64,000 nucleotides of DNA from JAFGOM01 sp964605795 (GCA_964605795.1 CAZSDZ010000010.1:1-64000); one strand, 5' to 3'. Shown: positions 44,823-53,944, counted from the stretch's first letter. The notes: generated from the sequence alone by a model not told the origin. A program made the numbers and translations.

Positions 44823-45964
44823 ACATTATTATTCGAATTGGTGGTACTAAACCTTATCTCAGGACGGTTCCATGAACCGGTGATAAACCCATGTAATGCC
44901 AGTTTTCCAAGGGTGGCATCGGCACCAGGGATAAGATCCCGGGGAGAAGTTCCTGCAAGGGGTGTCCCGGGCAGGGGAATAAACCGGTGCAGATGGATCG
45001 TTCCATATCTGGCAATCCATCTGATAAGATGCAACGTCTCTTTCTGGTCTTCATCGTCTTCAAAGGGAAAACCCATGATAATATCAACAACCGGTATGAT
45101 ATCAGCGTCCCGACAGTTTTCAACTGCAACGCAGACATCATGAACCGTGTGTCTACGGTTTAACCTCTCAAGTACCCGGTCACTGCCTGACTGAGCGCCG
45201 AAATGAAGGCGGGTATTGGCACAGTATCTTCTGATAAGGTCAAGGGACTCAGGAGTTACAAATTCCGGTCTGACCTCTGCAGGGAAGGTTCCGAAATACA
45301 CTTCTTTGTTCATCTCATCGTGCAGCATGGAAAGCAGGCTTCTGATGCTTTGGTAATGTGGTTCTCTCCCGTTCGATCCATATGCCAGGGCATTTGGAGA
45401 GAGGAGTCTGACATGGTGGAGGGATTTGGCTGCCTGTTGTATCGCATATAAGGAACGATGACGCATCAGATGACCAAAGATCGCCGGAGTCTGGCAATAC
45501 GAACAGGAAAAAGGACACCCCCGGGATATCTCGATATATCCCTTTATTTTCGTATAGCAGGGAAAAGAATCGAGAATTACCGTAGTGTCCCGTGGAGTGT
45601 AATGGTTTTTTGTTGCGACACCGGTCGGAAACCTGGGGTTCTTCCCGTCGATCCAGGAGATAAGGGAGGGAAGGGTATACTCCCCTTCTCCAACGATGAC
45701 ATAATCAGCGATACCGGTTATCTCCGGGTAACATGCAGTGGCATGGGGTCCTCCAACGATGGTACAGACGGGAGATTCTGCAATCTCCTGGTAATAGTGT
45801 GATGCATTTATGGAATTAAGGCTGTAACAGACAATATCGCCTTCCGGTTTTTGAACTGGCTGCAGATCGTATCCAAATCGTTCACAAGCAGCATATAACG
45901 CAGCGAAGCTGTTCTTTTGTGAGGAGATGGTTCGCCAGCAGACCGTTTTCATCGCACGGTACAT
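44819..45964 (-). CDS. B12-binding/radical SAM protein (MJ1487-like)
   Basis: A 381-residue protein with an N-terminal cobalamin-binding-like region (about 40-120, DIVCYSLNSINASHY, VGGPHATACYPEI, VGEGEYTLPSLI) and a radical SAM core with the cluster motif CPFSCSYC (about 150-157), then IMGFPFEDDEDQKE and RFIPLPGTPLAGT. It resembles the archaeal family named after MJ1487; the reaction is not known, but related enzymes carry out methylations or methylthiolations. M5 (MKTVCW) is an alternative start. Coupled to the phosphoesterase gene. Confidence 0.82.
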   Translation of the reverse strand: MYRAMKTVCWRTISSQKNSFAALYAACERFGYDLQPVQKPEGDIVCYSLNSINASHYYQEIAESPVCTIVGGPHATACYPEITGIADYVIVGEGEYTLPSLISWIDGKNPRFPTGVATKNHYTPRDTTVILDSFPCYTKIKGYIEISRGCPFSCSYCQTPAIFGHLMRHRSLYAIQQAAKSLHHVRLLSPNALAYGSNGREPHYQSIRSLLSMLHDEMNKEVYFGTFPAEVRPEFVTPESLDLIRRYCANTRLHFGAQSGSDRVLERLNRRHTVHDVCVAVENCRDADIIPVVDIIMGFPFEDDEDQKETLHLIRWIARYGTIHLHRFIPLPGTPLAGTSPRDLIPGADATLGKLALHGFITGSWNRPEIRFSTTNSNNNV

Positions 45965-45998
45965 GTAAGTGTTTTTACTATTTGGAAAGGAACCTCAT

Positions 45999-46526
45999 AT
46001 GGTGTTTATGCCGGATTATCTTTCTGTTATTCTTATTGGCATTATTGTTATCCTGTTCTGTTATATTATCTGGCTACATGGGCGAATCGAGAATCGTGCC
46101 AGGAAGAAGTTTGATGCATGGTATCCCGAGGAGATGCAGAGAATGGAGGAACGGCGAAGAGAAGAGATCTCTGGTATTGTCCAGGAAAAGGCAACAATTC
46201 TCTTTGAACGCTGGCAGAAGGATGAAGAAGAGAAGATCAGAAAAGATGCCATAAAAAGGAGTCATGCCGTGGTAAAAGGGAGGATAACCGAACAATTCAT
46301 CCCTTTTCTTGAGACGTTTCCCTATAATCCCCAGGATGCACGGTTTATCGGGACTCCCGTTGACCTGATTATTTTTGATGGTCTTTCTCTGGGCTCATGT
46401 CGGGAAGTTGTCTTCCTCGAAGTAAAAACAGGACCGGGAGCCGTATTGTCACGGCGTGAACGCGATGTGCGCGAGTGTATCCGGAAAAAGAACGTTTCGT
46501 ATCAGGTATTCCATACCGGCCAGTAA
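45999..46526 (+). CDS. Membrane-anchored endonuclease-like protein (COG4741)
   Basis: A 175-residue protein distantly related to archaeal Holliday junction resolvases. It has an N-terminal membrane helix (YLSVILIGIIVILFCYIIW), a long charged coiled-coil-like segment (about 30-95, rich in E, R, K) and a C-terminal PD-(D/E)xK-like core with TPVDLIIFDGLS and VVFLEVKTG, matching the acidic and ExK positions. Whether it cuts DNA is unknown. The start at 45999 has AAAGGA upstream. It is divergent from the B12/radical-SAM gene with only about 35 bases between. Confidence 0.75.
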   Translation: MVFMPDYLSVILIGIIVILFCYIIWLHGRIENRARKKFDAWYPEEMQRMEERRREEISGIVQEKATILFERWQKDEEEKIRKDAIKRSHAVVKGRITEQFIPFLETFPYNPQDARFIGTPVDLIIFDGLSLGSCREVVFLEVKTGPGAVLSRRERDVRECIRKKNVSYQVFHTGQ

Positions 46527-46537
46527 ACCGATCCTAA

Positions 46538-46984
46538 TCAAATCCGGTTCATCCGTTCTTTTGTTTTTACATCCTCCTGTGCGATGGTATACAGCGTTCC
46601 GTCATAGAATATTGCCCTGACGACAACCTGGTCACTTCCCCGTGTCCCTGGTATGATAACCTCTGCCAGTTTGTCTGGTTTTAACCCGATCTCTGATGTG
46701 GTACCGTCAGAACGTGTCACAAATACCCGTACCTCTCTGACAAGATGCTGTCCTTCTCCTCCCATAAAGGTGACCGTAATGGATTGGTCAATCGGGTTCT
46801 TCTCAATCTGGACCTCTATCATCTTGTCAGGGGGAGGGAACGATACCGATTCTTCTGATTCCGGCGATGAGGTATCGGATTGCAGGTTCTCCCATGGAGA
46901 TTGGGCTGTATCAGGTCCGGTACAACCCGAAGACAGGATCAGGAGAATCCCAATACCAAGAATTATTCCAAGTAATCTGTCCAT
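46538..46984 (-). CDS. Lipoprotein, paralogue 1
   Basis: A 148-residue lipoprotein with signal sequence and lipobox LSSGC, a serine/acidic linker (about 25-50) and a conserved domain PPPDKMIEVQIEKNPIDQSI ... GGEGQHLV ... LKPDKLAEVIIPGTRGSD ... EDVKTKERMNRI. Its closest visible relative is the lipoprotein at 48107-48517. Function unknown. The domain is small and beta-rich. Start at M7 of the longest frame (46984) gives a normal signal peptide. Confidence 0.75.
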   Translation of the reverse strand: MDRLLGIILGIGILLILSSGCTGPDTAQSPWENLQSDTSSPESEESVSFPPPDKMIEVQIEKNPIDQSITVTFMGGEGQHLVREVRVFVTRSDGTTSEIGLKPDKLAEVIIPGTRGSDQVVVRAIFYDGTLYTIAQEDVKTKERMNRI

Positions 46985-47188
46985 ATATAATAACAGGACC
47001 ACAAATTGTTTATTGGTTATCCTTGAATGACATAGAGAAGACGGGTTGGATGAGACCAGAGCATAATCAGGGATGCTTATTTCCTGATATCATACCTGAA
47101 GGGAATACAAAATACACAAAAACCCGTGATAGGAATCGCTTGGCTTCCCGGACAGGAGACGGGGTTGAGCAGGAAATGGTGAGACAGT

Positions 47189-47740
47189 ATGGATATGCAG
47201 GGAGATAAAAATAAGGGATGTTTTCATAAAACCGGGATGAACCGGGCGGAATGCCTTTTTGAGCACGGATTATGGAGCACGCGGTTTATTGTACTGCTGG
47301 CAGTGATCTTTAGTATTCTCAGTAGTGTAATCCTCTTCTATATTGGATCGGTTGAGGTTATCGGTGCTCTTTTTGCTCCTTTTGAGGCCCATGACAGCGA
47401 AACCCTCCATATAAATATCCTTATCACGATTATCGGGGCAATAGATCTCTACCTGATCGGGGTTGTTTTACTGCTGTTCGGGTTTGGACTGTATGAACTG
47501 TTCATATCAGAGATAAATGTAGCCAGGGTTGATGAGGAATGCCACTCACTACTCGAGATCTGTTCTTTGGATGAGTTGAAAAGCAAGATCATCAAGGTTA
47601 TTATCATGGTTCTGATCGTGAGTTTCTTTCAGCATACACTCTCGATGGAGATTCACTCTTCATATGACAGCCTGCTCATGGCGCTCTCAATCCTTGCCAT
47701 TGCGTGTGCAGCCAGTGCGCTGCACCGGTTTGGTGCGTAA
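47189..47740 (+). CDS. YqhA/UPF0114-like membrane protein
   Basis: A 183-residue membrane protein with four hydrophobic segments (about 31-53, 75-100, 122-140 region and 150-178). LFEHGLWSTRFIVLLAVIFS at the start, IDLYLIGVVLLLFGFGLYELFIS in the middle and a final alanine-rich helix match the UPF0114/YqhA family, whose function is unknown. GGTGAG precedes the ATG by five bases. Lies between two paralogous lipoprotein genes on the other strand. Confidence 0.85.
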   Translation: MDMQGDKNKGCFHKTGMNRAECLFEHGLWSTRFIVLLAVIFSILSSVILFYIGSVEVIGALFAPFEAHDSETLHINILITIIGAIDLYLIGVVLLLFGFGLYELFISEINVARVDEECHSLLEICSLDELKSKIIKVIIMVLIVSFFQHTLSMEIHSSYDSLLMALSILAIACAASALHRFGA

Positions 47741-48106
47741 AAACTTTTTTCCGGCTCTTCGCTGATCTGTGTGGGTAGATTACCGAAAAACCACATGACA
47801 GATTATTTATCTTATTTGAATTTGAAAGACAATGAGATCTCTCTTTAATTGGATTATTGATTCTACTACGAGTAGGAATGAAAGGAAGGGGTATTAATCA
47901 ATTAAGGGGTCCTAATTGGAGTTTGATAAAGTTAATTTACGTCAGTTAGTCCTATCAAACCATCATGAAATAGCGAGGTGCAAACCCTTTTTCTCATCTG
48001 CATGCACGGCATTCACGATGGGATATTCTGATCCGATCAGCCTGTCATTCATCAGGTTTTATCAGATTGGTATCCTGACAGATGGCTTCTTGAGAAAAAT
48101 CATCTT
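47741..48106. other. Intergenic region between YqhA gene and lipoprotein 2
   Basis: About 365 bases. A T-run at 47745-47750 follows the YqhA stop and may terminate it. The rest is AT-rich without a credible frame; the plus-strand frame from 47916 runs antisense into the lipoprotein gene and is a shadow. Confidence 0.4.
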
Positions 48107-48517
48107 CTATAGTCTGCTCATCCGTTCCTTTATCTTTATGTCCTCATCTGCAATGATATACTGTGTTCCGTCTGAGTACAGGACCTTTACTACCACCGTA
48201 TCAGATCCCCTGGTTCCGGGGATGGTTATGTATGCCAGTTTGTCTGGTTTGAGATCAGCCTCTGATCGTATGCCATCTGATCGTTTTACCTCTGCCCAGA
48301 TACGGTGTACGAGATGTTGCCCCTCCCCGCCTGCGAAGGTTATCGTGATAAACTGGTCGATGGGATCTTTCTCTATCTGGACCTCAACCATCTTTTGAGG
48401 CGGTGGAAGATTCCGTGAATCCTGTTCTTCTGATCCAAAACCATTGATTCCTGTACAACCTGCTGATAAGAGCATCACGATTCCGATACAAAGCGTAATG
48501 ATCAACCATCTCTTCAT
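48107..48517 (-). CDS. Lipoprotein, paralogue 2
   Basis: A 136-residue lipoprotein with lipobox LLSAGC, a shorter linker than its paralogue and the same domain: PPPQKMVEVQIEKDPIDQFI, GGEGQHLV, LKPDKLAYITIPGTRGSD, EDIKIKERMSRL. By eye about two thirds of residues are identical to the 46538-46984 protein over the last ~99 residues. Probably a local duplicate. Function unknown. Confidence 0.75.
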   Translation of the reverse strand: MKRWLIITLCIGIVMLLSAGCTGINGFGSEEQDSRNLPPPQKMVEVQIEKDPIDQFITITFAGGEGQHLVHRIWAEVKRSDGIRSEADLKPDKLAYITIPGTRGSDTVVVKVLYSDGTQYIIADEDIKIKERMSRL

Positions 48518-48661
48518 ACCATATACATGACATCATCTGGTTTATGATTTGCCCCGGTATGACCGGGTATGTGAGAAAGAAAAAGAATATGTGTCTTTGA
48601 GGGTCTAAACCGGAAGAATTCTTCTCTGGTTCACCGGAAAAAGGAAGGTTTTATGAGAAGT

Positions 48662-49837
48662 TCAGGCACCAGTATATGCCTTCATAATATGCACAAAAAT
48701 CTCTGTTGCTTTTTCAAGTTGCGAGACTGATACCCGTTCATTTCGTGCATGGAGCAGTGCCAGATCGCCGGGACCATACTCGATAACTGCAACTCCTGCT
48801 TCCCGCATATGTCTGGCATCGGTTGCTGCCCAGGTGACACAGGGTAATGCAGGTTCGTGGTATACTGCTTCAATAGCCGTGCAGGTCTCTTTGGTAAGTC
48901 GACAAGGGGGGGTAAAGGAAGCAGGTGCGATCTCTTCGACCGTGATATCAGCATGCGGGTACTGCTTCCTGATGGAGTTTACAATGGTGTACGGATCACA
49001 CCCCCAGGGGATCCGCAGATCATACTCTGCAGTACACCGTTGTGCCACCACGTTTACTTTCTCACCCCCGTTAATAACCCCGGGATTATACATAACATGC
49101 TTAAGAATACGATTCGCCTCCTGCAGGGGGATCCCTGCCTGGGCAGAGAGGTTCTCTATTGCCCTGGTTATGGCCCCTTCCATCTCGGGATTGACAAAAA
49201 ACTCCTGCTGATGGAATGAATCGATACATTTCTGAAAAGAACAGGCCTCGATAATTGCCGATCGTCCGACTACCGGGTGAAGGGAACTATGGCCCGGTTC
49301 CCCGTGAAAGGTGACCGTGAGTCTGATGAGTCCTTTCTCCCCTATCATCGGTGAGGAATATGGTGACGGTTCAGCGATCAGACACTCTTTTGGGGCCACG
49401 TAATTTTTTGCAAGCAGGTACTGCATTCCGTACGTTCCCTTTCCTTCTTCATCACAGACAAACGCAAGATCAACATCAGGCTTTATTCCCTCCTGTATCA
49501 GGTTCCCAAGCGCAGCAAGGATAGCAGCGCAACCTCCTTTCATATCGGTAGATCCCCTCCCGTACACAAATCCGTCTGTGATTGTTCCTGAAAAAGGGGG
49601 AACGTTCCAACCGTCATCAAGTACCGGAACAACGTCAACATGGCCACAGAACATGAGGCCTGATGTACATCCGGTCGTAATCAGGTTACAATGTCCGTTT
49701 TTTCCGCATATCGTCTCTGCCTGAATCCCGATATCCTCCAGGTATGATTGAATCCATACAATCACCTCTTTTGTGTCTCCTGGTGGATTTTCTGAACGGA
49801 TCTTCACGAGTTCAGAACAGATTTCAGAAACGTTCAT
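48662..49837 (-). CDS. M20-family metallopeptidase/deacylase
   Basis: A 391-residue enzyme of the ArgE/DapE group, which cleaves acyl groups or peptides with two zinc ions. Metal ligands appear in FCGHVDVVP, GRGSTDMKGG, FVCDEEGKGTYG, IAEPS, and the C-terminal GPGDLALLHARNE. The dimerisation domain includes GHSSLHPVVGRSAI. Exact substrate is uncertain; succinyl-diaminopimelate desuccinylase is a common label, but methanogens are thought to use the aminotransferase route, so I leave it unnamed. AGGAG lies five bases before the ATG. Confidence 0.85.
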   Translation of the reverse strand: MNVSEICSELVKIRSENPPGDTKEVIVWIQSYLEDIGIQAETICGKNGHCNLITTGCTSGLMFCGHVDVVPVLDDGWNVPPFSGTITDGFVYGRGSTDMKGGCAAILAALGNLIQEGIKPDVDLAFVCDEEGKGTYGMQYLLAKNYVAPKECLIAEPSPYSSPMIGEKGLIRLTVTFHGEPGHSSLHPVVGRSAIIEACSFQKCIDSFHQQEFFVNPEMEGAITRAIENLSAQAGIPLQEANRILKHVMYNPGVINGGEKVNVVAQRCTAEYDLRIPWGCDPYTIVNSIRKQYPHADITVEEIAPASFTPPCRLTKETCTAIEAVYHEPALPCVTWAATDARHMREAGVAVIEYGPGDLALLHARNERVSVSQLEKATEIFVHIMKAYTGA

Positions 49838-49855
49838 GGTACTCCTGGCCAGTTA

Positions 49856-50527
49856 TCATGCTGATTTGGCATATGCATCAAATAATGTCGCAGTTTTTGA
49901 TCCCTGATACATCTGGTTTAAGTAGGATCGATCAAATACCTCGTCAATCATTAATCTGAAATGATGAGCCGGAGTTGGACTTTTCGTATCAGGATCCAGA
50001 ATAATCTGGAAACTCCGGTATGATGCCGGGTCATCCGGGTTATAGATATTCTGGATGAAAAGGGGAAAGAGTTCGTAGAGCTCCGGGTGTTCTTCCCGCA
50101 ATTTTATCATGAATCCGGGAAATTTTTCACGTCCCTCTTTTTTTGCTTCATCGACCCGTAACCGCAAAAATTCTTTTGAGAGAATATTCCTTGGGTTCTG
50201 GTAGTTGTATGCAAGTATTGAGATAGAAAAATCAAGATGGGCCAGTGCCTCAAAGTAGTAAAACTTTAAAACAGGGTGCATATCAGACATATCCTCAAGG
50301 ATGAGGGATTTTTCATAGAGTTGTGAGAGGACCTTCTGATATTCATTTACTTCCTGCATAGTACCTGATTCGGGAAGGAAGGCAAAAAAATGAACGGTCA
50401 CCAAACCTGCATTCCCGAGGTTTTGCCCATCTGCATTATTGGGTATTACGAGTTTATTGTTCCAAACAGACAATTCTGCAGATGCAGAAGGGGAGAGAAT
50501 AGAGGATTGAAATGTTTTGGTGCACAA
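49856..50527 (-). CDS. Hypothetical protein, family not recognised
   Basis: A protein of up to 223 residues. The open frame starts at a TTG without a visible ribosome binding site; the first in-frame ATG is at residue 57, so the true start is uncertain. The body is helical and acidic with many aromatic residues (MHPVLKFYYFEALAHLDFSISIL, FPGFMIKLREEHPELYELFPLF, SYRSFQIILDPDTKSPTPAHHF). No membrane segments or known motifs. It lies between moaA and the M20 gene on the same strand. Confidence 0.6.
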   Translation of the reverse strand: MCTKTFQSSILSPSASAELSVWNNKLVIPNNADGQNLGNAGLVTVHFFAFLPESGTMQEVNEYQKVLSQLYEKSLILEDMSDMHPVLKFYYFEALAHLDFSISILAYNYQNPRNILSKEFLRLRVDEAKKEGREKFPGFMIKLREEHPELYELFPLFIQNIYNPDDPASYRSFQIILDPDTKSPTPAHHFRLMIDEVFDRSYLNQMYQGSKTATLFDAYAKSA

Positions 50528-50581
50528 TCTGAATTTTCTGGGTAATACCGTTCTGGGTTTAATTTTTTCTGGGTTCTGTCA

Positions 50582-51460
50582 TTATCGATAGTACGGTTTC
50601 CGGAGCCCGACTGCTTTTACAAATGCCTCATCAAGGTCTTTCCCGTGCAATCCGGTCATATCGATAAGGTTGTCGTTACGCAGGAGGCATGGTTTTAATT
50701 TCCCGTCTGATGTTACCCGTAACCGGTTACAATGCATACAGAATTCACTGTTGTGCACGGGACGTACAAACTCAATCTGTGCACCATGAAAACAGTACTT
50801 CTTCCGATGATGCATTTTTCGTGTCATTATCTCTGTTGTTTCCCGTGCAATACGGGACTCTAAGCGGGATACGTCGGCATGGAACGGGCAGCCACCTGAC
50901 TCCATCAGCTCGATTACCTGAAGAATAAGTCCTCTCTTCCCAGACACATACGCGATAAATGCATCCACATCGTCTTCGTTAATATCGGCCAGCAGTACCA
51001 TGTTTATCTTTACCGGGGTCAGGCCTGCCGATAACGCTGCATCTATCCCCTCGAGAACCAGAAAAAGACAATTACGACCGGTTATTTTTGCATACGTTTC
51101 ATGATTGAGACTGTCGATGCTGATATTTATGCGGGATAATCCTGCTGCAGAGAGGTCGGATGCCATCGATGCGAGTAAAATGCCGTTTGTGGTGATTGAC
51201 GTCTCGATTTCGGGAGGAACACGGGCGATGATATCAACAATATCAGGTCGTAACAGGGGTTCCCCCCCGGTGAATTTGATACTTTTAATGCCGAACCTGA
51301 TGCCCGTCTGTATGATCTCATCGATGGTATCGGCACTCATCATCTCGCTGGGATCCTGTTCGCCTTCCCTGTGGCAGTAGATACAGGCAAGGTTGCAACT
51401 CTTACAAAGACTTATCCGCAGGTTGGTGACCGGCCGGTTGTAGGGATCATACAGGACCAT
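50582..51460 (-). CDS. moaA: GTP 3',8-cyclase MoaA
   Basis: Radical SAM enzyme starting molybdopterin synthesis from GTP. The 292-residue protein has the first cluster motif CNLACIYC (about 22-29), the SAM-binding KFTGGEPLLRPD, and the second cluster cysteines in EFCMHCNRLRVTSDGKLKPC, as in archaeal MoaA. AGGAG lies 12 bases upstream, inside the end of rlmE. With mobA elsewhere in the window it supports an active molybdenum/tungsten cofactor pathway. Confidence 0.94.
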   Translation of the reverse strand: MVLYDPYNRPVTNLRISLCKSCNLACIYCHREGEQDPSEMMSADTIDEIIQTGIRFGIKSIKFTGGEPLLRPDIVDIIARVPPEIETSITTNGILLASMASDLSAAGLSRINISIDSLNHETYAKITGRNCLFLVLEGIDAALSAGLTPVKINMVLLADINEDDVDAFIAYVSGKRGLILQVIELMESGGCPFHADVSRLESRIARETTEIMTRKMHHRKKYCFHGAQIEFVRPVHNSEFCMHCNRLRVTSDGKLKPCLLRNDNLIDMTGLHGKDLDEAFVKAVGLRKPYYR

Positions 51461-52052
51461 TTGAGCCGGTTTCTCCTGTGTAATACTTTGCGATGATGTA
51501 GATCTCGGTACTCCCTTTTCGTGATGTTTTTGCCTTGAATGTTTTTACAGAATAGAATTGTTCCCGCATGAGCTGCAGCAGTGCCGGGAAGTCTTCCCCC
51601 TGAAACGATTTTAGGATCATATTTCCGCCGGATTTCAGAATCCCGGAAGCAAAGGCAAGTGCATCTTCGTTTAATGCAATGGCACGTGCCTGATCATATG
51701 ACTTCTGTCCTGACAGATGGGGTGAAGCATCACATACAATGCAACTGACGACGGGAGTCTGCTCTAATACCTTCTCTTTTATCTTCGGATCGGTAAAATC
51801 CCCGGTAATCGTCAGTACCCCGGGCAGAGGAGCTATCGGGTTTATATCGATCCCTATCACAACGCCGTTTGTGATACCTGAAAGCACCTGAAGCCAGCTC
51901 CCCGGAGCCGCTCCCAGGTCAACGACAGAATCGGTATCCCTGATGATGTTGTATTTATGAAGAATCTCTTTGAGTTTGTAGGCAGCTCGTGAACGGTATC
52001 CTTCACGTCGTGCCCGCTCTGAGACCCTGTCCCCGCTGTACTGTGATCCCAT
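51447..52052 (-). CDS. rlmE: 23S rRNA 2'-O-methyltransferase RlmE (FtsJ)
   Basis: Methylates the ribose of a conserved uridine in the 23S rRNA A loop in bacterial relatives. The 201-residue protein has AYKLKEILHKYNII (the first catalytic lysine), the SAM motif VVDLGAAPGSWLQVL, CIVCDASPHLSG with the catalytic aspartate, and MILKSFQGEDF with the second lysine. GGGAG precedes the ATG. Overlaps moaA by 14 bases and is divergent from pcn. Confidence 0.94.
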   Translation of the reverse strand: MGSQYSGDRVSERARREGYRSRAAYKLKEILHKYNIIRDTDSVVDLGAAPGSWLQVLSGITNGVVIGIDINPIAPLPGVLTITGDFTDPKIKEKVLEQTPVVSCIVCDASPHLSGQKSYDQARAIALNEDALAFASGILKSGGNMILKSFQGEDFPALLQLMREQFYSVKTFKAKTSRKGSTEIYIIAKYYTGETGSNGPV

Positions 52053-52130
52053 TCTTGTACTCCCTCTCTATTAACGCCAGGGAAGTCTATTTGTTCTCCC
52101 CAACGATAGAGACACATATACCTAATTGTA

Positions 52131-52143
52131 TTAATATATAAAG
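52131..52143 (+). promoter_or_regulatory. TATA-like element of the pcn-priL operon
   Basis: TTAATATATAAAG about 30-42 bases before the pcn ATG, leaving a short leader that contains AGAGGGAT as ribosome binding sequence. Inferred from sequence. Confidence 0.55.
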
Positions 52144-52172
52144 TCTAAGAGTGACTAATAAAAGAGGGATCT

Positions 52173-52916
52173 ATGATATTAGCAACAATCAATTCTGAAA
52201 CCCTGCGGGAATCTATCGAGACGATATCTGCCCTGGTGGTAGAGTGTCGGGTTCATTTTGAGTCAGATCAGATGTACGTCAGAGCGGTTGATAGTGCAAA
52301 TGTTGCAATGGTCTGTCTTCATCTCGATCGTGAGGCATTTATCGACCTTGATGTAACCCAGGGAGAGATTGGTCTTGATATAGCACGGTTTAAAAATATC
52401 TTCTCTATGCTTGGAAAAGCAGAGAAGGTCACCCTTCATCTTCCTGATGGAGAAAACAAGATTAAAGTCAGTTTCCTCGGGTACCAATATGCCATCACGC
52501 TTCTTGAGGCTGCAACTATCAAGAAGGATCCCAATCCCCCCAATATAGAACTGCCCGGTACAATCGTGATAAAGGGGTCTTATTTATATTCAGCAATCCG
52601 GGCAGCAGCAGTCGTTTCAGATAAGGTGTGGTTTGGAATCAGTCCTCAGTCAAAGGGATTTTTTATGAGTGCAGAAGGGGATAGTGATCACATCAGAAGG
52701 GAGTTCTCTAGAGAAGAACTGATCTCTGTCAATGATGCAGATGTCAAGTCTCTCTTCTCCATCGATTATCTCAAAGAGATGGGAAAGGTCATGAGTAACG
52801 CTGATGAGGTGACTATCTCTCTTGGAGCCGATCATCCGATTAAATTTTCCTTTGATATTGCCGGAGGAGCCGGTCATGTCGAGTACCTGTTAGCACCTCG
52901 TATTGAGGCCGAGTGA
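52173..52916 (+). CDS. pcn: DNA polymerase sliding clamp PCNA
   Basis: Ring-shaped processivity factor for polymerases and other replication enzymes. The 247-residue protein shows two topologically similar domains: IETISALVVECRVHFESDQMYVRAVDSANVAMV and, after the interdomain linker, KGSYLYSAIRAAAVVSDKVW. The C-terminus HVEYLLAPRIEAE is typical and the interdomain loop lies near residues 118-130. Its stop overlaps the priL start (TGATG), coupling clamp and primase production. Confidence 0.96.
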   Translation: MILATINSETLRESIETISALVVECRVHFESDQMYVRAVDSANVAMVCLHLDREAFIDLDVTQGEIGLDIARFKNIFSMLGKAEKVTLHLPDGENKIKVSFLGYQYAITLLEAATIKKDPNPPNIELPGTIVIKGSYLYSAIRAAAVVSDKVWFGISPQSKGFFMSAEGDSDHIRREFSREELISVNDADVKSLFSIDYLKEMGKVMSNADEVTISLGADHPIKFSFDIAGGAGHVEYLLAPRIEAE

Positions 52917-53944
52917 TGCGGATTGTCCTTGATACAAAAGACCTAGCCAAATATCCTTTTTTAAAAGAATCACAACATTTTGTCAGTGATTTTGCCTCTG
53001 ATCTTGAGTCATTTCTTTCCGGAAATACCGGAAGAATGGTAATAAAACGTGCAGGAGATTGTATCATGAATTCATTATTGGTTCATGATGAGAACGATAC
53101 AAAAACAGATTCCGAAATACCTCCCCATATCGCCATTGCTACCTATGCGGTAACACGCATTCTTGTCTCCTGTTCGGGCGAGCGGGCTCTTATTGATCGA
53201 CTGGTAACCTGGCAGACCCGGCAGTTTTACGAGAATATTCTGGAAGAAGATTGGGATATGAAAGTGTTTCTTGCAGAGCGGGTTGGTATTGATATTACAA
53301 GTCCACAGGTACCGGTCAGGGATTATGTTGAGAGTGTCCGCCGTTTGCGTGAGGACCACTGGCGCCTGGTAAACCGTATCGTCATTCACGGGCTTGTTAC
53401 CGTTTCAGAGGAAGAGACCGATGTATTCATTCGTGAACGTCTCTGGAATGGTATTCGGGAGCAGCTTCCGTTACGTGTTCCTGCATCCATCTGCTCACTC
53501 CTTGAACCAATCCTTTTACAGGTGCATGATCTCTATCAGAAAAAGATCATGCAGGAGTTCGGCGTTGTTGAGGAGTCAGCCTATCCTCCCTGTATTCAGG
53601 GATTACTGACCGCTCTGGCGTCAGGGGCACATATCACTCATATTGGCAGGTTTGCAGCAACTGCGTTTCTTCATAATATCGGTATGAAGAATGATACCAT
53701 TCTTGAGTTATACGGCAGGGCACCTGATTTTAATGTCGAGAAGACGCTATACCAGGTAGATCATATCTCCGGGGCAGGAGGATTCGGAACCGAGTATATT
53801 GCCCCCGGTTGTAGTACCATGAAGACTCATTCTCTCTGTATTAACCCTGATTCTCTCTGCAAATCTGTAATTCATCCCCTGTCATACTATAAACAGAAAA
53901 AGAAACTTCTGAAGAATCAGAAAAAAATGCCGGAAAAAAAGTAA
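52916..53944 (+). CDS. priL: DNA primase large subunit PriL
   Basis: Regulatory subunit of the archaeal-eukaryotic primase. The 342-residue protein starts MRIVLDTKDLAKYPFLKESQHF and carries the C-terminal iron-sulfur domain with candidate ligands in YPPCIQGLLTALASG, APGCSTMKTHSLC and PDSLCKSVIHPLSYY, plus the HIGRFAATAFLHNIG helix. The lysine-rich tail is short. Start at 52916 overlaps the pcn stop. Confidence 0.93.
   Translation: MRIVLDTKDLAKYPFLKESQHFVSDFASDLESFLSGNTGRMVIKRAGDCIMNSLLVHDENDTKTDSEIPPHIAIATYAVTRILVSCSGERALIDRLVTWQTRQFYENILEEDWDMKVFLAERVGIDITSPQVPVRDYVESVRRLREDHWRLVNRIVIHGLVTVSEEETDVFIRERLWNGIREQLPLRVPASICSLLEPILLQVHDLYQKKIMQEFGVVEESAYPPCIQGLLTALASGAHITHIGRFAATAFLHNIGMKNDTILELYGRAPDFNVEKTLYQVDHISGAGGFGTEYIAPGCSTMKTHSLCINPDSLCKSVIHPLSYYKQKKKLLKNQKKMPEKK

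Noticed and set aside
47916..48398. Plus-strand frame of 160 codons over the lipoprotein 2 gene
   Set aside because: Antisense to a protein with signal peptide, lipobox and a paralogue; the plus frame has no ribosome binding site and no family match.
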